DNA of 64,000 nucleotides from positions 22,958,131 to 23,022,130 of the forward strand of contig NC_045140.1 of assembly GCF_008831285.2 (NCBI RefSeq). Direction: 5' to 3'. A model generated the notes under the pieces. It had not been told where the DNA came from, did not search any database, and saw only the letters and a list, made by a program, of their open reading frames with translations. A program made the translations under genes and the position numbers. This stretch comes from Nymphaea colorata (Eukaryota; Streptophyta; Magnoliopsida; Nymphaeales; Nymphaeaceae). Positions 13,071 to 25,323 of this stretch are shown piece after piece (the first letter of the stretch is position 1; the number at the start of each line of letters is the position of its first letter).

Positions 13071-13343
13071 ACCATCATCCTACTAAAATCCTATTTTGCA
13101 GAATTTAATAGAAGTATAGACACTCGTGAAGGAAAACGGAGAGGGGTTACCAGAAGCACCCATGGGGCTCAGAAACCTTGTTAACTGGGTGAAAAGCAAG
13201 CGCTTCTTTTGAAAGAGAAACTATTCTCTTTTAAAGAAAAAACACAGGAGCCAATTTTATTCTGAATCAAAAAGGCTAGGGTCCTCTCTTCTCCCTAAGT
13301 CCCAAACCACTGCCGCCTCTCTGGCGAACAGTAACCAGGTGAT

Positions 13344-13643
13344 ATGCGTCTTCTTCTTCCTCTTCTCTTCCCGCACTTTCTGATTGAGGTAGCTTTTCCT
13401 TCTTTCTTCTTGAACTTCTACTTCTTCTTCTACTTCTCTATTTCTTTTACCCGGTTTTTTCCTGCACTTTCTTATGCCATCTTCCACTTCTCCCTAGTGG
13501 CTACTTCTTCCTCTTCCTCGCGCCTTCTTCTTCATGATCTTCATAAAAGAACAAGCGGGAGTCAAGGGGCTGGACCCTCCTCCAAACCAATGCTGATCCT
13601 AAAGGGAAGAGAAATAAAAAAAATTATTGATGCATATTTCTGA
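13344..13643 (+). other. Small ORF kept in both duplication units, probably not a gene
   Basis: A 99-codon pyrimidine-rich ORF (Leu/Phe/Ser-rich, then RTSGSQGAGPSSKPMLI) recurs at 26847-27173. Indels between the copies in the first 60 codons leave the frame readable, but the tails differ. No domain or splice structure is recognised, and a shared pyrimidine tract can explain the long frame. Confidence 0.15.
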
Positions 13644-14139
13644 TGTTTGTTATGAGCAATTTTAGTTTTGCTAATGTAACTTTCAGAAACTAAGAATCAC
13701 GAGGCCTAGGAATTTGGAGTTTGAAACTTCAGTTGTTCACCTTTGTTAGCAAGAAAAATTATATTATGCTTCCCACTTGCGTCTTAATCGCTTTGCTTCG
13801 CTTCTAGTTTGCTTCATGCTGGTAAATTCATACATCTAATTCTAAGTTCTAACATACAACTAACACAGGGTCCCCAATCAAAGAGTCATGTGAACATCCT
13901 CTTTTTGAAGATCCAACCACCTTGCCCGTAGACTTTCCAAAAGCGATATATCCCTTACTCCCATAATTTGCTTGATCCTTTTCTGGTCTTTGCAAGTGGT
14001 CATCTTTCATGTGGGGGCGTGCAAAAAAGTAAAATAAGAATTTCAAGTACGGATTTGAGATCCTTAAGTTGATGAACTAGAAATTTTACCACAGATCTTT
14101 TGCTCCATCAACAAAAACATATTAGATCAGATCCACATC

Positions 14140-14302
14140 TAGGGGTAGAGTTATGAATTTTTTTATCAAGGCTCGAATTATAGTTCTAAAACTTTGATAG
14201 GAGCTGAAATATTAAGATAAATACATTTTTTAAAATTTACATGTAAATTATTTTTTTTGAGGGGAGACCAGGCCCCTGCGGGCCCCCCTTGCTCCTTTGC
14301 CC
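14140..14302. mobile_element. Right-truncated copy of the hAT-like MITE at 7894
   Basis: It follows TCCACATC (14132-14139) and starts TAGGGGTAGAGTTATG, like the unit 1 copy. The right inverted end and the right target duplication are missing: the sequence passes directly from a GC-rich tail into the flank (GAGATCCATGAG). The loss happened after the unit duplicated. Confidence 0.6.
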
Positions 14303-14661
14303 GAGATCCATGAGTCAAATAATCAAACACCTACTTAAAAAAAGAAAAACAAAACCCCACAAAGAGTGTTATATTTTCGAAACATTACGCTATTATTCTC
14401 TTACCAACACAACTTTAATACAATAGTTACAACTTTCACATTTTTTTATATTTCCCATATTCATATATTTAAATGATCAAGTAACTAAAAAATTTGAATT
14501 TACCACAGGACGAACAACTTCTTTGTCCATGCTAAAAAAAATAGTGCTCGCCGGCAAAAAGGGTGTCTAACCAATTTTCTGCACATTAGCGTTTCATCCA
14601 AGAACGCTGGTGGAATCGTTCCGAGTCGACTCAAATTATGAAGTTTGCTTTCCCAGGACTG

Positions 14662-14700
<39 letters not shown>

Positions 14701-16894
14701 GAACAGTTTCTGTCGTGGAAAATGTTACACGTATTTTAGGGGTTGTATCTAGATAAAAGCAGCTGAGATTCATAATATCAGCGGAAATGGCACAATCTCA
14801 AATGTGAGATGTATAGCGCTAAGATATGATTTTCGTGGCATTTTGTTTTCTATAGCAGTGGCGTGTTTGAACGGATTTTGTTTTCAATGTCCATTTGGAC
14901 CGTTTCATATCCTGAAACGCGTTCACATCATGAAGTCAATTGGGCAGCCGAATCCACTTGACGTTTCCTGCCCCAACATGATCGACCATTCCTTTTTGGC
15001 GTCTGATAAACAACTTTCTATTCATCAGTGAATGCCGTGAAAGTGAAGCCATTGTGAGAAGCAACGCGTGGATCAAAAGGTTTCATGGGAGAGAAGAGCT
15101 TCCCCTTTCATCCAGGTGGCTTTCTGTCTTCTTTCCTTTCCCATACTGCTTTTTGAAACCGTGGTGGAGGAGAACCACAGGTGGTGCGCACAAGTGAAAA
15201 GCAGAGGTCTGAAGGATGCCATAAAACGCTAGATCAACTCTCAATCTTTTCGTTCTGCAGAAATTAACTCTTCCATCGCCGGAGACGGACATTCATTCAC
15301 GGTTGTCGAGAAAATATCGCCATTTTGGTGATTGAGATCTCAATCTTACACCCGGACAACACAATTCCAAGTGTTTTCGTATAAGAATGATTACACAGAT
15401 GACTAAAGTTTCATGCCCATATGAGACTCGTTTAACGCAAAATATTGAGAATCAAAGGACTTTAATAGCTCACAGCGTTGTGTATGAGGTTTTATGAACA
15501 AAATGCAGAACTCTTTAGTTGTCTTTTAGCTGTTTTTACCCGTATGGGATCGATGAACTTTGCAAAACTTCCCAAAGTATTTTGATCTGTTCATTTCTAC
15601 GGGTTGATATCATCCACTTGTAGACAAAAATTAGAAAAAGGTAGAGATACGCGGCACGCCTAACTATCGACCAGCGAATCCTTATTTATTCATCTCATAA
15701 TTCCTAAAGATAGTTCGAGGACACTGGTGGACAAAAGTCGTTGCAATTGTTTTTTTTTTATTAGAACCAACTTTGTAGTAGTCACTTTTGGACATCGTTA
15801 GGATTTCGTCGATCGAAAATAAAGCATTGAGCCCACAATAGATATACATTATACAAGAATCCACTGATAGTTTATACTTTATTCGGACCTCTTATCCACC
15901 GAGATATATTGACGGTGCGTTTGTTTACCACTGATATGAGATCTCTAAGATCTCAAGTGTGTGGATTTAAGATTGGCGGGCCCCCTCCCCTCTTCTCCCC
16001 ATATTCGTTGGTTTTTAACATGTAACATGAAATCTATGTTATAAAGATCCTCGGTTTAAATAAACTGAGGATCTTGAGAAGCACATTATTAATGGAACAT
16101 TGAATCTGAAATCTGGTGCTATCAAACCCAACCTTACAGATCTCACCCGTCGGTTAAGTAATGCCAAGTTAAACTGTCACTCGCTAATCGCATGAACAAG
16201 TTGATCATCTGTATAGCAAGTTCGAACTTGATTCAACTTTTTCAGCTGAGCACCTTTTGCCACCCTCTCTCAGTGTAATTTATATAAAAAATAATTTTAT
16301 AGTTGATTACGTCCACACATGCAGAAATTAAACGATCAGTGACTCCAGGGCAGGCAAGTCCGGGGACACAATCTTCATTGGTACATACTCAATGCAAGCC
16401 GAAAGTCACAAAGCCTGCGTTCGACAGGATCAAATATATGATCTTTACCATTTACCGTTTATACCGTGAGCATTAATGGTTTATACTTTGGTCATTTGAT
16501 GGCTCCCTTCATCCGCTTGGAAATGGCTGGACGAGACAAAGTGACGGAGAAGATGCAAAATATCCTTTCCAGATTAGAACTTTTCCCATTTAAACTATTG
16601 CCTTTTTTTATTTCAACCTAATTCTTTTGATAAAGACGGACTGGGATTAGGATTATGATCAGGATCATGTATGATCCCATTTTTTCTGTAAATATCCAAT
16701 TTTGACCATTTTTTGTTTGTATATCCAATTTTGATGAACAAGGATCGCAATGGCTGCTTTTATTTTTTAGAAAATAACTACACCGGAGCTTGTAACCTAG
16801 GAGAGAGAGACTCTGAGGTTCATTCTCCCCTGGTGTCCGGCCGGTGTTCCTCTGGTGGCCGGCCGGCTGGCCGGCGTAGTGGGACGGTTTGGAA

Positions 16895-17795
16895 ATGGAA
16901 GCAGATGCCCAAATGATCTACAGTGTTATGGAAGAAGGAGGAGATGGTGTCGTGCAACCAGCTGCGTTGAACAAAGAGGCGTCTGCACCTAAGGGGCCCT
17001 CTTGGGCGTCCATCGTTGAAGGGGAAAAGCTCCATGATGAAGACTATCTGAATGAAGTTGAAATCCGAGAGGTGGACGGCATTAAGGTGTTGTTCGTCCC
17101 CAAATCAGCGCACGAGCACCTCAAAGCCCCTTTCCGATTTACAGCTATTGCAACACTTTCAGGTGGTCGCTCCAACAACAGGTTAGACTATGGTTTTCTC
17201 TTTTCTTCCCTTCGTGCTCTTTGGGTTGGGCTCTGCCTGATCAAGTTTTCGTCCGTAGGTAAAGGATTGTTCCTGGTTATGGCCTCAAATGAGGCTGATT
17301 TGCAAATGATTCTTGCTCTTGGTCGCTGGAAAGTTGGGGGGCGGGTTCTGGTTGCTAATCGATGGAGACCTGGCATGTCGTTGAAATTGGAATCATCCAG
17401 TAGAGTCCGCATTTGGGTGCGCCTCCCTGATCTGCCGCCAGAGCTTTGGAGGAATGGTATATTTCATAGGCTAGCCAGAATGATGGGAGCAACGTTCGTC
17501 GAAGCCGATGCTTTCACAAAGGAGGTCGCTAGTCTGGGTTTTGCGCGTGTGCTCCTTGAGGTTCCGCTGGGTTTTCATCCGGTGAATAAAGTCAGGGTCT
17601 CATTTGAAGAAGGGGTCGCCCTGGTGCAAAGTATTGAGTATAAGTCGAAGGTGAGATATTGTCGTAAATGTGGTGCGACATCCCACTTCACTTGCTTGTG
17701 ATGATGTGAAGCAGTCCCTCAGTATATATAAGGCTTGGATGGCTGTTAAAAGCCCCAAACGTCATTCCTTTTCCCTGAACAAATCGACCAGCTAA
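16895..17795 (+). pseudogene. LINE ORF1 (DUF4283 plus CCHC zinc knuckle), frameshifted
   Basis: The ATG at 16895 opens 268 codons ending at 17701. Residues about 85-200 contain the DUF4283-type core (GRWKVGGRVLVANRWRPGM and VRIWVRLPDLPPELW). The reading ends inside the zinc knuckle (YCRKCGATSHFTCL then stop). Shifting frame by one base just before that stop restores the last cysteine (CDDVKQ) and the expected CX2CX4HX4C spacing. ORF1 of plant LINEs is an RNA-binding protein. This copy cannot make a full one. Confidence 0.75.
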
Positions 17796-17799
17796 TCAG

Positions 17800-20700
17800 G
17801 TGAACAGATTCGTAGCACTCCATAGTGTGCCTGAGAGGGAGGAGGGTGTTAATCCTGAGGAGGGAGGGACTAGCTCTGCTCCTATCCCTGAGAGTGCGAG
17901 GAGGAAATCAATGCAGGCCAATGAGGCCTGTTCGGAAGTGGGGGAACATGACAAGGTTTGTAGTAAAGAGGCGAATCCTATCATAACAAAAGGGGCGACT
18001 AGTGCAAGTATCCTCCATGGCCAGCAGAGTGCCGACTCTATGGCTATAGATGAGACACATGATCTCCCAGTCAATGTTTTGGTGTCTCATCGAAAAGCTC
18101 CAATGGAGAAGAAACGCCAGTTGAAAAGCAAATCTACCAGTTCATTTAAAAAGAGACCCAACAGCCATACACAGACAGAGAAGCTCCTCGCTGATCTATA
18201 TGCCTCTTGCTCTGACGCTAGCTTGACCCTTCCTCAGCCCACAGATCACTCTAGCTTTGGTGCAGCTGAAGCCAGGGCCTCCCCAGCTTCTGAAGATCCG
18301 AGTGATAAGGATATGAGTTTACTTTTATACAAAGAAGAGAAGAAAATCCATTTGAATGCTAAGGATAACAACCCTACCAATGGAGAGCTGGTGGGGTGTA
18401 GTAGGGAGAGTAGCGCTTGCTGGGATGCAATGAGGTTCCTTGCTTGGAACGCTCGTGGGCTGGCTGGTGCCACTGCCCAGCGTGACCTCTAGTTAATTTT
18501 TCAGCTTGCTCACCTAGATATTGCAGTCCTCATTGACACAAAATTGAATGAGACTACTTTGACAAAACACAATTTGAAGTTTAGCAGATATCTCTCTGTT
18601 TCTAACATACATGTTAATGGCCAATGGGCTCGGATTTGGCTTTTGTGGGATGTTGATAAGATGTAGGTTCAGACATCTAAAGTGCATGCTCATTGGATTT
18701 CTATCGAGGTGAAGCACCTAAGTTCTGGCAGAATTTTCTCTGTTTAGGGGGTGTATCTCAATCTGGATTTCCGCATCCGTACGTTCCAATATGATGAGCT
18801 CAATGAGGAGCTTTCTAGCCTATGTAATGTAAGCCCAATGTATGCTTGAACGATTTCAATTCGGTGGGGGACATGTCGCACAAAATTGAAAGACTCCCAC
18901 CTCTTTGGCCTTGCATTCTTTTCAATAATTTTATTGCCTCCAACCAGTTTGTGGAAGTTCATGACCCCGACACTAAGTTCTCTTGGTCTAACAAGAGAGA
19001 GGGGCCTGCAAATGTGCAAAGTTTGATTGATCATTGCTTTGCGTCCCATGACTGGTGGGATTGCCGGGAGTGGAATTTCAGCCTTCGGATTCTTCCTCGC
19101 ACTTCTTCTGACCAGAGTCCTATTGTTATGGCAGCTGAGAGAAACCATATCTTCACCTGTGGCAAATCGGTCTTCCGTTACTTCAATTACTGGGAACAAT
19201 TTCCTCAATGCACCAAACTCATTGCAGACTGTTAATCCTATCATGTCGCTGGTTGCCCCATGATTAGGCTTGTTTCTAAACTTCAACTTGTTAGAGATGA
19301 GTTTCGGGAGTGGTCTAAGCAAGGCCCCAATGATTTGGTCAAAATTATTGAGAGACTCAGAGTGCACAGGTAGGAGTGGCTCATAACCTTACGGATAGGG
19401 GAGATTTGTCGGCTTCCTCTTGGGACATTAAGCTTCGCTTTACTCTCCTTAAGCTCATCAAGATGGATGAGAAGCGGCTGAGGCAAAAGGCTCGTGTGAG
19501 GTGGATGAGGGAGGGCGATTCTAATTCTAAATTTTTCCATGCTATGGCAAAAGGCAGATAACGGAGAAACCATATCCGTACCATCATGGATGGAGAGAGG
19601 GTTATCTCTGACATGGATGAAATTTTTACATCCTGCACTACTTATTTCAAAGATCTGTTGACTGACAATGCAGGTTCGGGACTCCTTCCTTCTAATGTTT
19701 GTACAGGGTGACTGAAGAAGAAAATGAGCTTTTAGTGAGTCCTATTCGCGATGAAGAAATACAATGGGCAGTATTAAGGGCGAATAAGGATTCAACTGCT
19801 GGACCAGACAGTTTCAACAATCGCTTCTATCAATCAAACTGGTCCATCATTGGGCCCGACGTGCGCCCCGCAGTGAAGGAGTTTTTCCGGTCCGGCCGTA
19901 TGGTTAAAGGGATCAACAAAACACACATTGTTCTTCTTCCCAAAGAAGATGGTGCTTGCACACAAGTTTCGACCTATATCTTTTTACAATAGTATTCTTA
20001 AATTCCCCACTCGTATTATGGTTTTATGCATGAGACCCATACTGAGTCGCATTCTTCATCGAAATCAGGCGGCATTTTTAATGGGACGCAGCATCCAGAG
20101 CAGTTTTTTGCTCAGTCAAGAGGTGGTTCATTCACTTGCGCACAGTAAGTCTAAAGTTGTGTGCGTTAAAATCAACCTTAGCAAGGCATACGACAAAGTG
20201 AATTGGCGGTTTCTGGAGAACAACCTCAATCTGCTAGGCTTTTGCTCCAACTGGAGTAGGCGTATTACGTCAGTTGTATCTACTGTGTCCTCTGCACTGC
20301 TCATTAACGGTAAAGAAGGATCTTGGTTCTTCACCACTAGGGGGTTGCGGCAAGGAGACCCCCTGTCCCCCTATCTGTTCATCGTTACGATGGAAATTCT
20401 TAATCGTAGCATGTTGGCTCACCTGCAATTGGGTAAGATCCGTGGCCTAAAGGTTAGCGCTCTTAGCTCTATTCATTCCTCCTTCTATGCTGATGATGTC
20501 CTTGTTTGCATTGAAGGCAGGAAAAAATTCTTTTTAGGTCTTAAAGATTGTTTCCTTGAGTTTGAGGCTTGTCCGGGAGTCAAAGTTAATCCCAACAAGA
20601 CCTCTGTGTATTTCTTTAATCTTTCTGATTTCGAGTGCAGCAGGCTATGTGCTATCACGGGCTGGAAAAGAAGTTTCTGGCCAGTGATGCATCTGGGTCT

Positions 20701-22373
20701 GCCTCTTCAATACCAGGCCATCACAGAGAGCCAATGTTAGCACATAGTGATGAAAGTTAATCAGAAATTGGCAGGAAGCTGCTTTCTTATGCTGGAAGAC
20801 TCTATTTGGTTAAACATGTTTTGACAATTATCCTTAGCTATTGGATGATGGTTTTGTGGATTCTTCTGTCCACGTGCCACCAAATCGAAAAGTTGTGCTC
20901 GGGTTTCATTTGGGGGGATGATAATGAGGTCAAAGGGACACACCTTATCAGTTGGAATGCTCTTCGTAAACCAAGGTTGGAGTATGGCTTCGACACATGG
21001 TGGATATCAATAGGGCTAATTTCTGTTTTCTCGGGGTCAAAGCTATCACGCAGGACTCACTCTGGGCTGATCTCGTCAGGGCCAAGTATCTAACCAAAAA
21101 GAGTTTGTGGCAATACAAACTCAGTGGGAGTGAATCTAGCTTATGGAAGCGGGTGATCAAATGTTGGCAGTTAATTGAATCTCAAGTTCATTTGGAAAAT
21201 CAACAATGGCTCTAGAGTCAAATTTTGGCATGATCGGTGGAATGGTGTCATCATCTCCAATATGATTTCACCTACTAGTTGGCCGCTAATTCAGGATACC
21301 ATGAACTGCACTATTAAGGAGTTGTTTGTCGACCAGGCAACCTATGTCCATATGTTCCTAGACACTATGAGCATTCCCATTCACCTCCCGTTGCTTGAGG
21401 ATAGTCGATTGGATACACTTGAATGGGTGGACTGTAGTTCTCGACCGCTTTCAAGACATCATATTTGGGACATGCTGCGAGACATAGCGCCACTCAGCAG
21501 TGGAGGAATGCCATGTGGAATGTTGGAGCCCCTCCCCGTGCTGCATGGACGACCTACCTGGCAGTTGAAGGTCGCCTTCATATTGATGCTAGAGCTTAGG
21601 AGCATGGACTCTACATTACCTCCAGATGTTATATTTGCAAAAGGGCTCAAGAAGATATCAACCATGTCTTCCTCCATTGCAAAGAAGCTAAAAGCCTGTG
21701 GGAGTTAGCTATCAAGAAGTTCAGGTAAAGTAATTTCCATCCACTTACGGTTAAAGACGCTCTCGTATGGTGGACCTCTCACTGATTTAAAGATAAAGTC
21801 ATCTTCAAGTGCTGGAAGAATTTGCTGCACATAATCCTTTGGCACATTTGGAAATGGCGCAATAACTGCAAGCATGGGGAAAAGATGCTATGAACTATAG
21901 TGGTAAGGCGCTATGGAGCTACTGCAGCGACTTTATGATCTCAAGAGATTGGAAGCAGGGTGACAAACAAGCTATCCAAACGTGGTTACAGGTTGGGCTC
22001 CCTTGGGAACATTGTAGTTTACCAAAACAAGGATAGCAGGAATGTGACTGCTCTAGTAAGGGAGAGTAGTGGGCAATGTATCTTTGGTATCGCCTGTTGG
22101 AGTGATGCAGTCAGAGCCACTGATGAAGCTTGGGTTCTACAACAAAGTCTTATAGCTGTCCAGGTAATTGATAGAAATGCAGGTAACATCAAAGTCATTT
22201 GTAATAATGGGTTTTTCATCAACCGTTGCTGCAAGTGCTTCAGAGATGACTTATCACAGAGGGGCGTTGCAAATCAACTGTGCAACAATCTGGTTTTCAT
22301 TATAGATGACCATGTTTATGATGTGTTTCCTCTTCTTAAAAGAGGTGATAGTGCCACTGTTTACAAGGTATGA
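17800..22373 (+). pseudogene. LINE ORF2 region: endonuclease, reverse transcriptase, RNase H remnants
   Basis: 17800-18429 is a low-complexity ORF1-type tail. The endonuclease starts at 18430 (MRFLAWNARGL) but stops at 18492, and later pieces include NDFNSV (normally GDFN). The reverse transcriptase spans about 19740-20740 in two frames, with LSKAYDKVNW, GLRQGDPLSPYLF and the catalytic FYADDVLV. A zf-RVT motif CYICKRAQEDINHVFLHC lies near 21626-21680 in a frame other than the long ORF there. 21960-22373 resembles the RNase H-like (RVT_3) domain, with a degenerate acidic site (VICNNGFF where VxxDS is usual). Stops and frameshifts break every part, so the element is dead. Confidence 0.8.
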
Positions 22374-22721
22374 CATCAGCCGTACTGAAGAACGGATATT
22401 TTGTAAATAAATAGGATCTCTTATATCCCATTTTTTTGCTGTAAATACTCTTTTATTTTTTTGTCAATAAATTTCGAGGCGACCCCAGCATCATCAGTTT
22501 TATGGATGAACAAGGGTAGGGGCCGTACTCCCCCAAGCAGCTGACAAAAATTGGGTTGGGAGGGGCACTGATCAGCCCGTAAAAGTTTCAATAAAAGGAA
22601 AGTCACAGTCTCTTTCTACATTTGCTTTAGTCAATACGAAAATAATGGGTGGGGGAGTCCAGTAAGTCCCCTCACTTCATCATCCGCCGTTTCTAATGTG
22701 AGAGAGAGAGAGAGTCCAGAA

Positions 22722-24851
22722 ATGGAGTTCCTGTGCACTCCCCCTATCCTCGTCCTCTTCTTCTCAGCAATTCTAGCAATCAGCTTCAAATTCCTGCTCA
22801 AAGACAGGCTACCTAAGAATCTCCCACCCTCCCCACCAGCTCTGCCCATAATCGGCCACCTCCATCTGCTGAAGAAGCCTCTGTATCGCAGCCTCGCCGA
22901 CCTCTCCGCCAAACACGGGCCGACTCTCTCCCTCCGCCTCGGATCCCGCCTCGCCCTCATCGTCTCCTCCCCCGACCTCGTCGAGGAGTGCTTCACCATT
23001 CATGACATCGCCTTCGCCAACCGCCCCCGTCTCCTCGCCGGCCGATACATGGGCTACAATTATACCACCATGGGGTGGTCCTCCTACGGCCCCCACTGGC
23101 GCAACCTCCGGCGGATCGCCACCCTCGAAGTGCTTTCCTCCGCCCGACTCCAGGCCTTCGCCGGCCTCCGCCGTGACGAGGTCCAGTGTCTCCTGCGCCA
23201 GCTGTTCGAGGAGTCCGACCCTGCTGGGTTCACGCAGGTGGATCTGAGCTCGATGGTGTCCGCCTTGGCATTCGACACGATCGTCCGGATGGTCACCGGA
23301 AGACGGTGGTATGGGAAAGGCGTGGCGGGATCGGAGGAGTCGAAGCGGTTCGTGGCCGTCATCAAGGAGGCGATGGCCTTGCAAGGAGCGGTGAGCATCG
23401 GTGATTACATACCAGCGTTGAGATGGCTGGACCTGCAGGGGATGGAGAGGCAGATGAAAGACTGCTATAATAGGAGGGAGGTGCTGTTTCAGGGTTTGGT
23501 GGACGAGGAAAGGAGCAAGCGTCGTGGTGGCGATGGCGTAGATGGTGGAAGCGACGCCGGAGATTCAAGGGGCAGCCTTGTCGACTTCCTTCTTTCCCTG
23601 CAGGAGAACGAGCCGGAATACTACACCGATCAGCTTATCAAAGGGGTCATGGTGGTATGCTTATTATCTCAGTTTTCTGTATCGTACAACAGATGGAAAA
23701 ATTGTTTTACTGCTGGTATTTGTAACTAGGATTTGTCTTAATTGGCTACTTTCATTTTCCGGGTAGATTTACAGATATTTCCATGTTCAGGTTCTCGCTA
23801 AGTATAGTTCCACTTGCTTTGACATCAACACTACAAAGAAAACGAACATTTTTGCTGGTCAATAACAGCAGAGATCTGAAAATGTCCTGATTTATCAGTA
23901 CCTTCTCAGCTTTTAATATCGAACTACAAATTCAATGCATTCTCAAAAAATTGCTGATATTTGTAATTACGGTTTTCTTTAAATTCATAACTTCCAGTTT
24001 GCAGATAGAATTAAGAGATATTTCTACATATTCTTGTTCTTGGGGTCTATAGTTCCTCCCGAATATCTTCCTAAATTTTCCCAGTTGGAACAATTATTTC
24101 ATTAATTATATCAAGAGAAGTTTCTCCGCCAAGACTTGTGACTTTGAAGCAAATGAGTTAATTTGTTATACTATCAGGCGCCGCCCGTTTAGCATGCCGA
24201 CCATCTAAAGATTGAGCGCTGGTTTTATAGGTAATGCTGGCTGCCGGAACCGACACAACAGCGACGACACTGGACTGGGCAATAGCTCTGTTGCTGAACA
24301 ACCCGGATGTGCTGAAGAAGGCCAGAGACGAGCTTGATGCTCGAGTCGGCACTGACAGGCTTGTGGAAGAGTCCGACCTTACCAACTTGACCTACCTCCA
24401 CTGCATAGTGAAGGAAACTCTCAGGCTCTACCCTGCAGGCCCGCTCTTGCTTCCTCATGAGTTAGGGGAGGACTGTAATATTGGGGGTTACGACATTCCA
24501 CGCGGCACAATACTGTTCGTGAATGCATGGGCCATCCATCGAGACCCGAAGCTGTGGCCGGAGCCGACAAGGTTCATCCCGGAGAGGTTCAGCGGGCTGG
24601 AAGAGAAAGACGATGGTTTCAAGATGATCCCCTTTGGGTTCGGCCGGAGGAAGTGCCCGGGCTCAGGGTTGGCCATGAAGGTTGTGCAGTTTGCCCTCGC
24701 TGGGCTGATCCAATGCTTCGAGTGGGAGAGAGTTGGGAGAGAAGAGGTTGACATGGCTGAGGGTGTGGGGCTAACGCTGACGAGGGCAAACCCACTGCAC
24801 GTTCTGTACAGACCACGCCACTCAATGGTCAAAGTGCTCTCTCATCTGTAG
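22722..24851 (+). CDS. Cytochrome P450, CYP81-like, copy 2
   Basis: Exons 22722-23654 and 24231-24851 with a 576-bp phase-0 intron give 517 residues, collinear with copy 1. The start is the ATG of MEFLCTPPIL; an upstream in-frame GTG would only add RERESPE. All P450 landmarks are intact: proline hinge, AAGTDTT, KETLR, FIPERF and the haem Cys at 453. By my count it differs from copy 1 at about 28 of 311 residues in exon 1 but only 2 of 206 in exon 2. Five differences fall together in the B-C loop (about residues 97-116, SRS1). Homology of its upstream region to copy 1 ends at about 22597, where the LINE-containing block begins, so its promoter context differs. Substrate unknown. Confidence 0.93.
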
Positions 24852-25126
24852 CTTAATAGTAAGAATTGCCACTTCTCTGTAACATCTCACGGTTAGCTAT
24901 TTGCCCAAGATTATAGGTATGTATGTAACTATCAAGTACCCACATGTGGAAACAAAAAACTACAGAACCTTTCAAGTGGAAATTGGTTTATTCTGCATCA
25001 CACCGATTCTAAATTCATCAATCTGAAACTCATTCTATTCTGTATTAAAAGATTTTTTTTTTGCCGTTCTACTTTTGGACGAGGCAGGTGTGGTGCCAAG
25101 AGTGACGAGCAAATGGCACAATATGA

Positions 25127-25168
25127 ATGATATAACCATGCCACTATGCATGATTTAACCGTGCCACG
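25127..25168. repeat. Contracted 23-bp repeat, two units
   Basis: Counterpart of the array at 12423-12510, with two units only, at the same distance after the P450 stop codon. Confidence 0.8.
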
Positions 25169-25259
25169 ACAATTGTGTTCATACAAATTTCCCAATCGTC
25201 TCGGGTAGGCTTGTAGCGATTTTTTTTGGAGCTTTGAAGATATTCCTGCCCATTATTAT

Positions 25260-25281
25260 GTGTGTGTGTGTGTGCGTGCGC

Positions 25282-25318
<37 letters not shown>
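25260..25318. repeat. (TG)n followed by (AG)n microsatellite
   Basis: A TG run then an AG run. Unit 1 has a shorter version at 12600-12632. In unit 2 the AG run directly borders the extra 0.8-kb block. Confidence 0.9.

Positions 25319-25323
<5 letters not shown>

Larger units (their letters stand above)
7557..13822 (+). repeat. Tandem duplication unit 1, carrying the first P450
   Basis: A unit of about 6.27 kb is repeated directly at 13823-27415. The start (TAAATTCATACATCTAATTC) recurs at 13823, and the end (TTTGCTTCATGCTGG) recurs at 27401-27415. Both breakpoints share the four-base string TGGT, consistent with joining through microhomology. The unit holds the P450 with about 2.4 kb of upstream and 1.7 kb of downstream DNA. 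Confidence 0.9.
16695..22424 (+). mobile_element. Decayed L1-type LINE retrotransposon
   Basis: In order on the plus strand are an ORF1 with a DUF4283-like domain and zinc knuckle, an endonuclease, a reverse transcriptase, a zf-RVT zinc motif and an RNase H-like remnant, the standard plan of plant L1 elements. A near-identical string of about 21-23 bp lies on both sides (16674-16694 and 22425-22447, starting ATCCCATTTTTT and ending CTGTAAATA) and is a good candidate target-site duplication. No long poly-A tail precedes the right copy. Several frameshifts and stops make it non-autonomous. Confidence 0.8.
16241..22596. mobile_element. 6.35-kb block present only in unit 2
   Basis: Unit 1 passes from TTGATTCAACTTT (about 9840) to AAAGTC (about 9887) through about 30 unrelated bases. 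Unit 2 has 6.35 kb between the same landmarks. The core is a LINE. The outer parts, 16241-16673 and 22448-22596, hold no gene I recognise. Whether they came in with the LINE or were deleted from unit 1 cannot be decided here. Confidence 0.75.
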
